Under the pieces are notes generated by a model. That model ran no database searches. It worked only from the letters and a program-made list of their open reading frames with translations, and was not told the origin of the DNA. Positions 29,272 to 39,679 of a DNA stretch of 64,000 bases are shown here, in pieces. The stretch is from Coccinella septempunctata. Lineage: Eukaryota; Arthropoda; Insecta; Coleoptera; Coccinellidae. Positions within the stretch are counted from its first letter, which is position 1, and the number at the start of each line of letters is the position of its first letter. Made by a program: the position numbers and the translations under genes. The stretch covers positions 868,824 to 932,823 of the forward strand of contig NC_058194.1 of assembly GCF_907165205.1 (NCBI RefSeq), written 5' to 3'.

Positions 29272-31881
29272 GGGGAAGGTGTCCTAAAATGACATACTTT
29301 TTATTTGAAACTTGTTTTTGCAGGTATCATTCAAAATATCAGGTTCAAAAAAAAGTTACGCGTTCCTTCGAATAAACTTTATTAATATTCCAAACGAAGA
29401 CATCTCAACTCTATTGAAAACCAAAAAAAAATAAGTTTTTCAAAAACCTTACACTGTGTCATTTTACCAACATGTATAATGTAAAATGACACAGTCATGG
29501 GGTATAAAATGGCATATTCCCTAAACAAATAGTAAAAACAATCAAAAGCAACAAAACAAGAAATTAGTCTAGACAAATGTCACAAATGAACTTTTTTATC
29601 TTCGGAAATACTCCGGCGCATTCACAATGTGCCCACTTCTTGCACTTCATGCAACTAATCCAAGGTTCCCTGGAACGAGAATTTCCAAACAAATCATTGC
29701 AGTAAAGACAAGCTACCTCATCCTCATCATCCTCAACCCCAAATGGATTGTCTTCATCATTTTCTATCTGCGTAGTGGAATTTGATGGCCTACCGAAAAC
29801 GTTCTTTTTGCATTGAAGAACATTTCCTGATCTCTTCTTCTTTTCTTTCTGCTTAAGTTCTTCCAAATTAGGAGTCGCTGTTAAAACACCGGTTATAGTC
29901 TGCCTTGTCTTTCTTTTTCTAGTTCCACTTGCTGTAGGCACTGGTGGAATTTCCTGCAGAGTAATTTTGTTTTTCAAAAGTGATTTTTGATTTTTATTGT
30001 TATCTCTCTGGTAATCTCTGGCCTCATTTTCTTTATTGTTAGTTCCGTCTTGTTCTTGTTGCTCTGTATCTTCCATAACACCGCTTTGTTCTATTTCATA
30101 GCTGATTGACTCTGTTTGACTTAAAGTTTCTCCTTCTGTACTGCTTGGTTCCAATAACCTATCTGTGGTTTCAGCCGGCTCAAATAACTCGTCTGGAAAA
30201 ATATTTGGGTTAAATGGGTAAATGCCAGTGGCCAAAAATCCGCTTGTGGCATTTTTTATTGTTGCTGCTTTTCCGTAAGCAGAAGAAAACAGTTCACTGA
30301 TTTGATTTTGCGTGATTATTCGTCCTGGAAGGTTCTTCAACCAAACTGCACATTCCTGATTATAAAATGTCTTCAAAGGACCATAAAAGCAGACATCGAG
30401 CGGCTGCATACGATGTGTGCAATGGGCAGGAAAACATAAAATAACTATTCCATTTTTTTTTGGCATATTCCAATGCTTTCAGGGATTTGTGGCTAGTGTG
30501 TCCATCCAGAAGTAATAAAACTTTTGATTCACTTGATGCCTTGACAAATTTCTGAAAATGCTCCAACCACAAAATGAAAGTATCACTCGTCATCCATCCA
30601 GTTTCGTGGAATAATCCCAAGGACCCTGGAGGCAAAGCATCTAGAAGTTCCTCCTTTCTATTTTTCCTAGGGAAAATCAGAGCTGGCGGCACAAAATTTC
30701 CTACACTATTCATGCAGCAGACACATGTTACATGCTGACCTCTTTCGGCGCTGGTTAGCGATCCAACTTGCTTTCTTCCAGTCTTCGCAAACATTTTTGG
30801 AGGCCTCTGCACTGTGGATAAACCACTTTCGTCCATATTATAAATGCGATGAACATCAATTTTCTTCTTTTCCAGAGTCATTTCCAATGTAGTGAAGAAT
30901 TTTTGTATTTGTGACCTATTAAATGCCATAGCTCTTGCCGCAGACACAGCTTCAGGTTGTCTTAGGGATATTTCAGGATGTCGCATACGAAATCCTCTCA
31001 GCCACTCTCGTCCAGCTCTACGGTCTTTAAATCTATTTGGAATACCGTTTTTATTGGCAAATTCAAATGCAAGTTCTTTAATATCTTTAGTAGTTATCCC
31101 GAACAATCTAGATTCTAATGAAAGTATATGATTAACAAAGTCTTTTTCCTCATCTTCAGTAAATGTGGTTGCAAATCGTCCCAATACTTTGGCGCAGCCT
31201 TTGGCTCTTTTGTTGGTATTATTTGCTCTTCGTCTCAAAGTGGCCTGGGGAACATTAAAGAGTTTGGCTGCTTTCAACCAACCCATCTGACCACTTTTTA
31301 TAGCCCCGATAGCATTACGCATTGCTTCTTCATCCCACGATTGTCTGGTTGATGTTCGTTGACGTTTACCCACCATAGTAGGTACAGCTAAAAAAGGGAT
31401 AAAAATCAAGACAAATATCATGAAATTTTTAAACACCCATTAATTCAAAGAGTGTTGGTAAAATGACATAGTGTGCCATTTTACCTTCATGCACAGCTAT
31501 GTCGTTTTACCCGCAGTTAAACATGGTCTCTATTGTAACCGAATTATTTTATCTGGATATTTAACGACTATTCCGCGTAGGTTTATCTGTAACACATACT
31601 TACCGTTACCTGCCAGAGAAATTTCTCCCTCAAACAAACACAATTCGGCAGTAAGAACAAACTTGTAGCAGACGACTATAAAAATTTCTACACCCGTAAA
31701 AAATATTTTTTGAGGTTAACTTTAACTTATCACAGCCGCACATCAAATGGGGGTGGGAACATGACATTCGGTTACTCTTGTGTACATAATACCACTACTA
31801 TTCGCCAGATAGAGCTAGCAGTTCCGAAATAAATAGCACTATGTCATTTTACACGGTATGTCATTTTAGGACACTCTCCCC
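29272..31881 (-). mobile_element. Pogo-superfamily transposon A with PHD finger
   Basis: The ends GGGGAAGGTGTCCTAAAATG and its inverted partner (GGGGAGAGTGTCCTAAAATG) share about 20 bp of TIR with few mismatches and are flanked by TA (29270-29271 and 31882-31883). AAATGACA motifs recur in both subterminal regions. Excision with one TA restores the copia gag frame (CDNV to LEMIKSKQ). The length of 2610 bp is complete for the family. The transposase has one frameshift. Confidence 0.9.
29564..31376 (-). pseudogene. Pogo/Tigger-like DDE transposase with C-terminal PHD finger
   Basis: The start is taken as ATG 31376 (MVGKRQRTSTRQSWDEEAM); the longer frame upstream is 5' leader. A Psq/CENP-B-like HTH follows (MGWLKAAKLFNVPQATLRRR), then a Tc5-type DNA-binding domain (REWLRGFRMRHPEISLR). 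The DDE domain has IYNMDESGLSTVQ (first Asp), LLLLDGHTSH (second) and HRMQPLDVCFYGPLK (third). In a run of nine A residues near 30470 the frame slips by one, splitting 31376-30360 from 30466-29564. After a charged linker the protein ends in a Cys4-His-Cys3 PHD-like finger (CLYCNDLF, WISCMKCKKWAHCECAG, FICDICL). Confidence 0.83.
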
Positions 31882-31883
31882 TA

Positions 31884-32091
31884 CATTATCACAAAGGCAT
31901 TGTACGATTAGGTTCCTGGCACGAAGATCTGCCTTTTTCCACAAAGCTAGTTTGGTTGCATCAGTTGGGATTTCCTCGGAAATTGTATTCAGTACTTCAT
32001 GGTACTCTAATAATAGCTTCATACGAAATTCCCAATTTCCGTATCCTGTTCCGTCGAATGGTTCGACTTTGATGGAATTTTCGGTAGCCAT
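31884..32091 (-). pseudogene. Copia A gag N-terminal fragment
   Basis: ATG 32091 opens MATENSIKVEPFDGTGYGNWEFRM, the classic copia Gag start (F-x-G-x-N/G-Y-x-x-W). It continues through a helical region to CDNV, where the pogo element is inserted. It continues beyond the insert at 29269. Only about 110 residues of Gag survive in total. Confidence 0.8.
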
Positions 32092-32220
32092 CTTTTAAAT
32101 TTTTTTTGCGTTGCCGCCAATGGACGTATCACCGCCGAACCACACAAGTCGTTCAACTTAGAGAAAAGAAAAATCACCCTTTTCTTTTATCCGTACACAG
32201 TTTTTAACGTGTCTGGAATT

Positions 32221-32432
32221 CTGGGCCCATGACCTGATGAATTAGCAGAGTTAATGAAACACTTTTCCTAAGTTATAACTTGTAATATCTCAGATACAAC
32301 ACATGAATGTGGCACACACTGAAGACGCCGTGCCATTGATGTTTGACATAGACTGACTTACGTCATTTGTCTGAACACAGAGTTATGTCAGATGGGGTGC
32401 GTTCATAAGAATTGCTTAAATGATATTCAACA
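32221..32432 (-). repeat. Copia A 5' LTR and half-tRNA primer-binding site
   Basis: The LTR spans 32235-32432. On the minus strand it is followed directly by GGTCATGGGCCCAG (32234-32221). This is complementary to the anticodon-stem region of initiator tRNA-Met rather than the tRNA 3' end. Drosophila copia is known to be primed by such an internal tRNA-iMet fragment, so the same mechanism is inferred here. Confidence 0.8.
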
Positions 32433-32712
32433 GATTCTATTGGAATATTTGTGAATTCTGATAATCTAGTGCGCAGGGATTTCGGAAGTTTATCATTCGA
32501 GGTACGCCGAGACATATGTTCATTAATTAATTCTTTTGCAAGTTGACGTGAAAACAAGCGCCGACTCTTTGTAAATCCATGATTACCGGTAAAAATGATT
32601 TATGCATTTATTCCAGCAACATTGCAGCATAGCAAAGAAGATGACCATGGGCCATCGTGCGGTACCTCGAGCAACATTGTATGTTGCACATAATTTATCT
32701 ACTGTGTCTACG
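32433..32712 (-). pseudogene. piggyBac copy A transposase, continuation
   Basis: After the copia TSD the piggyBac transposase resumes (IPIESVEYHLS side, ELINEHMSRRTSNDKLPKSLRTRLSEF). In a shifted frame the upstream VDTVDKLCATYNVARGTARWP block follows; VDTVD includes a catalytic Asp of the piggyBac DDD triad. Relative to copy B there is a small insertion causing a frameshift near 32620. Similarity to copy B stops exactly at 32712, where the (CCTAA)5 tract begins. Confidence 0.8.
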
Positions 32713-32737
32713 CCTAACCTAACCTAACCTAACCTAA
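32713..32737. repeat. (CCTAA)5 tract, interstitial telomere-type repeat
   Basis: Five perfect copies of CCTAA (TTAGG on the minus strand), the canonical insect telomere unit, lie exactly at the breakpoint where piggyBac copy A ends. They may mark break repair or simply be a short insect microsatellite. Confidence 0.75.
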
Positions 32738-33802
32738 CAATACCATTCTATAAAGGTTTACATGAAAATATCCAACAATAAACAGTCGAAAAAAAAACCA
32801 TTGAGAACTTGTTAATTAACGACATAACCAAAACCAAACTAGAAGAACAGAGCTGAATACATAAGATTAATTGCGCAGACTGCCCGCAGCATTTTACATC
32901 GGCATGACCATTCGCAATGTTAGGAAACACCGAAAGAATCACACCAAATCAGCCTTGGAATGCCATCTGCATGCATAACACTAACTTTGACAATTTGAAG
33001 ATACTACATAGAGAATATAATTTTTACAAATTAACATTATCAGAACAATTAGAAATTTTGAGAAACAGAGATAATCAATTTTCATCAAACGAATTATCAG
33101 ACTTCAATCTTCGAGATGGAAGCCTCATGGAGATGATAAATTACCCGAACATACCCCATAATGTTGGACACAGTATGACATCTGACAATTCCAACTGACA
33201 CTTAACGACCTGATATTCTAGTTTCCATTCCAAAATTGAATAAATTTACACCGAAAACCTCAGAAAGGGAAATCTTTATATAATAATTTATAATTCACCC
33301 ATATTTTCAGCCTGAAGCTAATATTCAATCATACATTGAAGATAGTAAATAACCTCTATGTACGGTGAGTAGATTGCACGCACTCTCACTAAAACACAAT
33401 TTCCACATTTATAACTTGAAACTGAAAATCGTAATACCTTTCAGCTGACCTGATGATAGTTGAAATTAGAAACACGAAATCGATCGCCAAATATTAAATA
33501 AATAAAAGAAGTATGTTTTATTACCACCACCAGTGAATGAATAACTCTTAAGCCTTGACTTGACAGAATTGGTGCTGAAAAAAAACGAGTCAATTACTTC
33601 TCTGAAACGGTTACATTGACTGAGTATTCTATGAACAGGAGAGTTCATAGCGCTATTAACTATTTACGATTAGTAGTTAAAAAGTAACACTGTAAATAAG
33701 ATAGTTACAGGAACACTTCCAGAATTGCATTATTTAATAATCTGTGAATCGGACACTTACAGATTTGTAACTTACGGATGAAAAGTAGAATACAACCATT
33801 AT
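32738..33802. other. Stretch without recognisable gene
   Basis: One plus-strand frame of 93 codons (32917-33198) is hydrophilic with no motif I recognise. No splice-supported gene or TIR pair was seen. Confidence 0.3.
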
Positions 33803-34272
33803 CCTTCCATTAGACGGGTAGCACTTTATAACGTGGATTGTCGCGTGGCACCTGTTAGGTGAAATGTTATACTAAATAATCTAAAGCTTAATTTTTTGTA
33901 CTTCATATTAATGTTAGGGTCAAGAAAAATGGTACGAATTGTTTAGACAACATATTTATTAATTTGATAATACAAACAAGTCATCGAATGAAAAAATGGA
34001 AAATATAAACACAAACTTCATTTTGGTATTTCTGAATACACATTCTAAAATAAAAACAACCAAATTCAACAAAAACCCAGCAAAAATTTTGGATATTTTT
34101 TTTTATTTCCCATTTTTTGGCAGAAAAATTAATGTTTGATTCTTTTTCTTCACTGGAAATATGGTTTTACCCTAATGAAACTACGTCATATAAACTAAAA
34201 TATTTATTTCTCGCCTGAATGACAAAAAATGAGCTCAACTGAAAAATGACAATTTTCATTATTGCAAAAATA

Positions 34273-36314
34273 GGTTCCTAATATTGGATACCCTATCCAA
34301 AATTAGGATACCCTTTCCAAAATTAGGATCCTATTTCTCTTTGCAAAAATCACACACGTATACTTTGTTACTGTCACTGCCAGCAGAATCTTCATGTGCC
34401 CATCTGAAGCATACGGAACACTGGATCCAGCCTTCTCCACGTTGGTCCTCGGAAAAATGTCCACAGCAAAAAAGGCACTCTGCATCTTCGATTTCCGACA
34501 TATCGTCATAAGGAATATCTTGCGACGAATCTGATGTTTCACTTCCATCTCTTATTTTTTTTGACTTTCCTTTTTTACGCAGTGATGTTTTCTTTCTAGA
34601 TTTACTTGAAAAATCTAATTTCGGTAACGTTTTTTCATTGTTTAATGACTCTTTTCTTTTTTTCTCTTTTATGCTCGCTTCTAAATCATCTTTGTAGGGC
34701 GTACTCGTGATAAGCGCTGCTGAGCCGGCTTTACGTCCCCTGCTTGAAGATGCAGATGAACTACATGAGGGTAGAGACAAAAAGTCCTGAATTTTCACAA
34801 TCTTTGTTGACTGCTCAATTTCAACTCCATCACTTGGGGGTGTTTTCTCCAATGACTGTTGAATTAATTCAACTATGCTATCTGTTTTGGATTGGATTTA
34901 TCTTGGGTTTGTTGTCGTGGGGGAGTTCTTTCCCTTTGCTTCTCAATGAGAAAATCTATTTCCGAAAATATATTCCTATTGAAAGGGAAAATTCCTGCTT
35001 TGCGAAATCCATTGGCTGATATCTCAGCTGTAGCACATTTCTGATACGCAGGGCAGAATAATTTGCATATTTGATATGAGCTAACATTTCGAGATGGGTT
35101 ATTTTTCAACCAGTTTTGAATTTCTTTTGAATAGTAAGTCTTTAATGGAGACATAAAAGACAGATCTAGTGGTTGAATTTTATGCGAAGTATGCGGAGGA
35201 ATGCATACAATGGAAACAAAATTTTGTTTTGCTAGTTCTATAACGTCCAGATTCCTTGTATGGCTGTAATGGCCGTCAAGAATGAGCAATACCGGATCTT
35301 TTTCTGAAGGTCTCTAGGAATTTTGGATTGGACGGTGGTGATACCCGTTTCGGCGAAGTTGTATACTCGGAAGGGGTTGAAATCTATTTTCTGCATTGCT
35401 GGTTCCAGAATATTAAAAAATCGGTTGACATTCTCTGGAGTAAAACCTTTGATTCTATTCTTAGAAATTCCCTGAGGCTTTCTAACAGATAAATTTGGAT
35501 GGCGTCTCAAGAAGTTTCGCAGCCATTTTTTACCCGCATTACCATCGCTTTTTGAAAAGGGGTGTGGAAGGTTATTTCTGAGAGCAATTTGATATGCCAG
35601 TCTGCGGATGTCTGCAAGTCCTAGACCATATCTTTTGTCCATCTCCAGGCAGTGTTGCACCAAATCTTCTTCCATTTCAGCGGTCAAAACTGGTTTCCGA
35701 CCAATTTTTAGTGTGAATTGTTCTTCGCTGGTCTTGTCACGTTTAACATATAGTTCTAGGGTTGATTTCGGGACATTAAACAACTTGGACGCCTTTAAGT
35801 ATCCCATTTCTTTACTTTTAACTGCTTTGATGGCATTCTCCATATTCTCTGTATCCCATTTCTTATGTGGGACTCCTTTTTTAGGCATTTTACTGAAAAA
35901 TATTATGGATTAACACGATGTAAATCGTGCTCATAATTGGGTTCCTAATTTTGGATATCCAATTTTGAGCCACCTTTCCTATCCAAAATTAGGCAACTTT
36001 CATGTTTAAGGTTATCTGATCAAATGAATATTGATACCGAACGAAAATGTTCGAATCGAATTGTTGAGATAATTCCACAACTATTCTTGTGTTGCCATAC
36101 TAAATTTCAATATTGTACAGCCAATACTCACCGATTTCTGACAATTCACAATTGCCACCTAGCGGTGAAAGGATGAACTTCATAGTTTACAGGGGGTTTA
36201 TTTAGTTCAGGAACGTGTAGTTTCCTGCATACAATTCCACAAAACTCCTGATAGGAGATAACATATAATAGTATCCAAAATTAGGCAACTATCCAATAAT
36301 AGGCGACTTTCCTC
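34273..36314 (-). mobile_element. Pogo-superfamily transposon B with PHD finger
   Basis: TA lies at both ends (34271-34272 and 36315-36316). The right end reads inward as GAGGAAAGTCGCCTATTATT and the left end as GGTTCCTAATATTGGATA, so the left TIR has lost a few bases. The motif CCTAATTTTGGATA recurs several times in both subterminal regions, probably as transposase-binding repeats. The transposase is internally deleted and frameshifted. Confidence 0.78.
34331..35888 (-). pseudogene. Pogo B DDE transposase with PHD finger, deleted
   Basis: ATG 35888 opens MPKKGVPHKKWDTENMENAI, with the HTH (MGYLKASKLFNVPKSTLELY) and second DNA-binding domain (KKWLRNFLRRHPNLSVRK) intact. After FAETGITTVQ most of the segment between the first and second catalytic Asp is deleted. 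The frame shifts into ILDGHYSHTRN and HKIQPLDLSFMSPLK at 35289-34873. Another shift leads to 34852-34331, ending in a PHD-like finger (CLFCCGHF, WIQCSVCFRWAHEDS, VCDFC). One zinc ligand appears changed (HEDS against HCEC in element A). It is the same architecture as pogo A but a clearly different family. Confidence 0.8.
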
Positions 36315-36323
36315 TATCTTTTA

Positions 36324-36986
36324 TCAATCCTCCTCATCTTCAGAATTTGCTTTTTGTTTATGAAAACTCTGTTCATGGCAGGAGCTGCAGGTTATAAAAA
36401 TATGTCCTAGGCAAAGATATGTACCACATTTGCTGCAGCAGTATTTTGTGTTTTTTCTCTGCTTGTCCTTTTGGCATGGTGCACACAATTTTCTTTTCCG
36501 GGGGTTTTCAACAGTTTGAAGAACCTCTATCGTAGATGGAGATTTTATTGGAATATTTGTGACTTCTGATAATCTAGTGCGCAGAGATTTCGGAAGTTTA
36601 TCATTCGAAGTACGCCGAGCCATATGTTCATTAATTAATTCTTTTGCAAGTTGACGTAAAAACAATCGCCGACTCTTTGTAAATCCATGATTACCGGTAA
36701 AAATGATTTGTGCATTTATTCCAGCAACATTTAGCATAGCAAAGAAGATGACCGTGGGCCATCGTGCGGTACCTCGAGCAACATTGTATGTTGCCCATAA
36801 TTTATCTACTGTGTCTACGCCTCCTTTAGTCTGATTGTGAAATGTAATGATCTCCGGTTTATTGTGATTACTAGACTCATCATCTTTTGAAGCGTCGAAA
36901 TGAAGGCTGAAAATTAAAAGAACATTTTTTCCCTCTTTAGGAACATAAGAAACTATTGTCCCCTCCTGTCTAAAAGCAAAAACGCT
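36324..36986 (-). pseudogene. piggyBac B transposase, C-terminal half
   Basis: The frame 36737-36324 gives the C-terminal part, including NIPIKSPSTIEVLQTVENP and the cysteine-rich domain KYCCSKCGTYLCLGHIFITCSSC, which in piggyBac binds TIR DNA. In an adjoining frame, 36986-36738 contains KGGVDTVDKLWATYNVARGTARWP, with a catalytic Asp. Two frame changes separate these parts from the N-terminal half. Confidence 0.82.
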
Positions 36987-37735
36987 TTACTTTTCATCTC
37001 GATACTTGATATTTTTAAGTCCTGACGGGATTTGCCATTTATTCTTTTTTAATGTTCCTACAAAAGATAATTTCGTATCGGCTAAATCTTTCAATAGTGA
37101 AACGTCACTAAACCAATTGTCAGCGGTGACATTACGACCTGTGTTGACAATTGAAGCAGTTAGTCGTTTTACAACATCTGTTGTTTTATTACTGAGTGCA
37201 AATGGTCCTTGTGGCTGCTCACCTGCATATATCTCCAAATGTGACGTATAAAATATCCGTGAATCAACTAACGCAAAAAATTTTAAACCGTATTTCGCTG
37301 GTTTCGACGGTAGATACTGGCGAAATATACATTTCCCACGAAACGCCTTTAACTTTTCATCAATTACAACGTTCTCACCGAGTGAATAGGAGTTTTTACA
37401 ATTTTCGTTGAATTTCTCAAACATTTCTCTTACAGGACATAGTCTATCGAGCTGTTTTCGTTCTGCCCTAGATTGTCTGTCGTCAAATCTAAGGCATCTC
37501 ATTAATAATAATCTAAACCGGGATAAACTCATTGTTAACCTAAAGGTCTCAATACCATCTCCATTTGTGTCTCATACATCTTCAAGGAGTAAACGAGAAC
37601 TTCGATAAACGCCGGCTAAATATAATAGACCGCCTTAATCTCAATCACGTCCGTTTTTCGAGCCTCTCGACTTCTAGAATAAGCTGGTGCTATAATTTCG
37701 ATGTATTGGTTGGTATACTCCACTCCACAATCAGC
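36987..37735 (-). pseudogene. piggyBac B transposase, central catalytic part
   Basis: The frame from 37532 gives MSLSRFRLLLMRCLRFDD, LGENVVIDEKLKAFRGKC (first catalytic Asp in VIDE), YGLKFFALVDSR and NVTADNWFSDVSLL (second Asp in ADNWF). These are standard piggyBac motifs. Upstream of a TGA replacing a Trp codon near 37560, the same gene continues (EYTNQYIEIIAPAYSRSRE, TDVIEIKAVYY) to the MULE-like insertion. A frameshift and stop at 36987 follow. Confidence 0.83.
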
Positions 37736-37745
37736 AATTGTTTTG

Positions 37746-38908
37746 GTGTCCATGAAGTTAGCACCCACTTTTTCGATAATGAAGAAAATTTTGTTTGCGT
37801 TCGTTAGTATATCGTTAGTAACTATTTGTAACACCAAAATTTTCGTTTGTACCTCAAAGAAAGTACTAGAAAAACACCGCATTCCGCTGTGTGCTAACTT
37901 CACGGCACCCACAAATTTACAACTATATCGCTTCAACCCTTAGTGTTTGAACACCAACCCCTAAATTTTGAATAAGAAAGATAGGGTGAGTGGTACCTCA
38001 TTTGAAAGGTCTTTTTATCCTGAATTCAGCGTATTAATTTTTTTTCTCATTTATTGTATTTGTTTTCGAGATATTCAATTTTTAATTTCGTACAGTACCA
38101 GTCATTCCGCTAACCATGCTATGTGAAATCATCAATTATTTGACTAATTCATTCTGTGGTTACGATGGAAACCATTAATTGTCAACATTAGACAACGAAA
38201 TAATTATTATTGGTAATTACTTTCTTCAACTATTAAGGTGGTTGTCTCGTCTGTTTCGTTTTAAAAAGCCCACCCTGTATGATTCATCTCGGAATTTCCA
38301 TGAAAAAAAAAACTTGAAACGAAACAGAAATTCGTGTCACAAATATGTAGTTACAGATGGAGTTCTTATTTCAAGGAAGCAATACACTGATTTTTCCAAA
38401 ATGTTTATACATATATGCTTACTTTGCACTTTATGTGGTGCTATTTTGTCAATTGCAGAATAGGTTACTGACGAAAAATTTTGTGTGTCGAACATTAAGT
38501 AACAGGGTACTATCGAAAGCAAAAGCGAAATCAAGAATTTTCCATAAAATTTGTGTTACAAATAGTTACTCACCTTGGACTTTCCAACAGTATTTTTTCG
38601 CGAAAAATCGAACAGTGGGTGCCCGTGATGTTAACACCAGCGAAATGCGGTGTTTTTCTAGCACTGTCTTTGAGGTACAAACGAAAATTTTTGAGTTACA
38701 AATAAAGTTACGAACGAATGCAAAAAAAATTATGTTCATTTTTGAAAAAATGGGTGCTAACTTCGCATTTTGGGGGTAATTTTTCCATCATAGGTTAGGT
38801 TACAAACGGAAATTTTTCTGTTACAAATAGTTACTAACGAGTTACGAACGAATGCAAAAAAAAATTATCTTCATTTTCGAAAATGTGGGTGCTAACTTCA
38901 CGGACACA
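37746..38908. mobile_element. Long-TIR non-autonomous element with 9-bp TSD (Mutator-like)
   Basis: GTGTCCATGAAGTTAGCACC at 37746 is inverted at the right end (to GTGTCCGTGAAGTTAGCACC). Similarity covers about 110 bp, and a second, inner inverted block extends it towards 250 bp. The direct repeat ATTGTTTTG flanks it (37737-37745 and 38909-38917). Excision rejoins the piggyBac frame at DAKT/IADC. Nine-base duplications with long TIRs are typical of the Mutator superfamily. No transposase is encoded; the 140-codon plus-strand frame is repeat sequence. Confidence 0.82.
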
Positions 38909-38929
38909 TTGTTTTGGCATCCTTGTCAT

Positions 38930-39275
38930 TACCCACTACTCCTGGGAGGTGAACCAGTAAGTTTTGTTTTCTCAACTTTCTTGCGGACTACGGTCTTTTT
39001 TTCCATGACATAGAGTCAATTACTTTGCCTTTTTGTCGCTGATAGGGTATGTAAATTTCATTGTCTGATTCTTCAGGCTCACAGTCTTCATCACTTTGCT
39101 CGGTATCTGAATTTCCAACTCTAGTTTCAATTTGGTCCTCTTCTTCAAGGTCGGATTCATCTGATACTTCGAATTCGTCCTTGGTTTCATCTGATTCATC
39201 ATCAAAAAACATTTGATGAATCTGAGCTATATCATTTTCATTTTGCAAATTAAAAATATTTTTGTTGGAGCTCAT
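38930..39275 (-). pseudogene. piggyBac B transposase, acidic N-terminus
   Basis: ATG 39275 opens a 95-codon frame dominated by Asp/Glu (DDESDETKDEFEVSDESDLEEEDQ ...), the usual acidic leader of piggyBac-like transposases. It ends near SMSWKKRP. The gene continues in another frame to the insertion site at 38909 and, past the insert, into TIADCGVEYTNQYI. Confidence 0.7.
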
Positions 39276-39679
39276 TGTGATCCTAAAAAAAAAACATTAT
39301 ATAACAATTGTAGTCGCGTGCACTTCAAAGGTGACAGGTTAGTTTTGGACATAAATAACAAATTTTGAAAAATGCAAATTAACAGGTAGTTTCCATAATA
39401 ACAAACAACGAGCATAAAAATAAAAAAATATAATTAAAATGAAAGTATAAAACTTACGTAGATTGTCGCGTGAACCTGTGAGGTGTTTTTGCCTCACCAA
39501 CCGAGATATGTTATCGTCGCAGTGTCAACTCATACACTGTTGGATGTTAGATAGGATCACAACCTTCTTAAACTAGAAGAGACTAGGCAGATAAAGACGG
39601 CTGTGAAAGGACGGATTTAGTCAGGAAAATAGCTGGTCGGTCTCGCCGCTACTCTCCGCTCTGTTGTTTTAACACGTGC

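Larger units (their letters stand above)
17754..32432 (-). mobile_element. Copia-type LTR retrotransposon A with three nested elements
   Basis: Two direct LTRs of 198 bp (17754-17951 and 32235-32432) differ at only two positions. They end in TG...CA and are flanked by the 5-bp TSD GATTC (17749-17753 and 32433-32437). Coding is on the minus strand. Nested inside are a hAT element (18064-23561), a LINE (24595-27492) and a pogo element (29272-31881). Subtracting these leaves about 3.7 kb, shorter than usual for copia. This agrees with internal deletions between gag and GAG-pre-integrase and inside the integrase core. The polypurine tract GAGGGGGTG precedes the 3' LTR. It is not autonomous. Confidence 0.92.
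33803..39500 (-). mobile_element. piggyBac-type transposon copy B, interrupted by two insertions
   Basis: The 3' end (33803-34090) matches copy A, including GATTGTCGCGTGGCACCTGTTAGGTG. A related motif, GATTGTCGCGTGAACCTGTGAGGTG, occurs in the same orientation near the 5' side (about 39463-39487). The transposase is on the minus strand from ATG 39275 to about 36335. A pogo element (34273-36314) lies in the 3' UTR. A long-TIR element with 9-bp TSD (37746-38908) lies in the coding region. The outermost 5' TIR and a TTAA duplication on that side were not found. Confidence 0.8.

Noticed and set aside
32917..33198. 93-codon plus-strand frame as a possible host gene
   Set aside because: No motif, no supporting splice sites or promoter context seen; length is compatible with chance in this composition.
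38357..38779. 140-codon plus-strand frame
   Set aside because: It lies inside the long-TIR Mutator-like element and is built from its inverted-repeat sequence; no recognisable domain.
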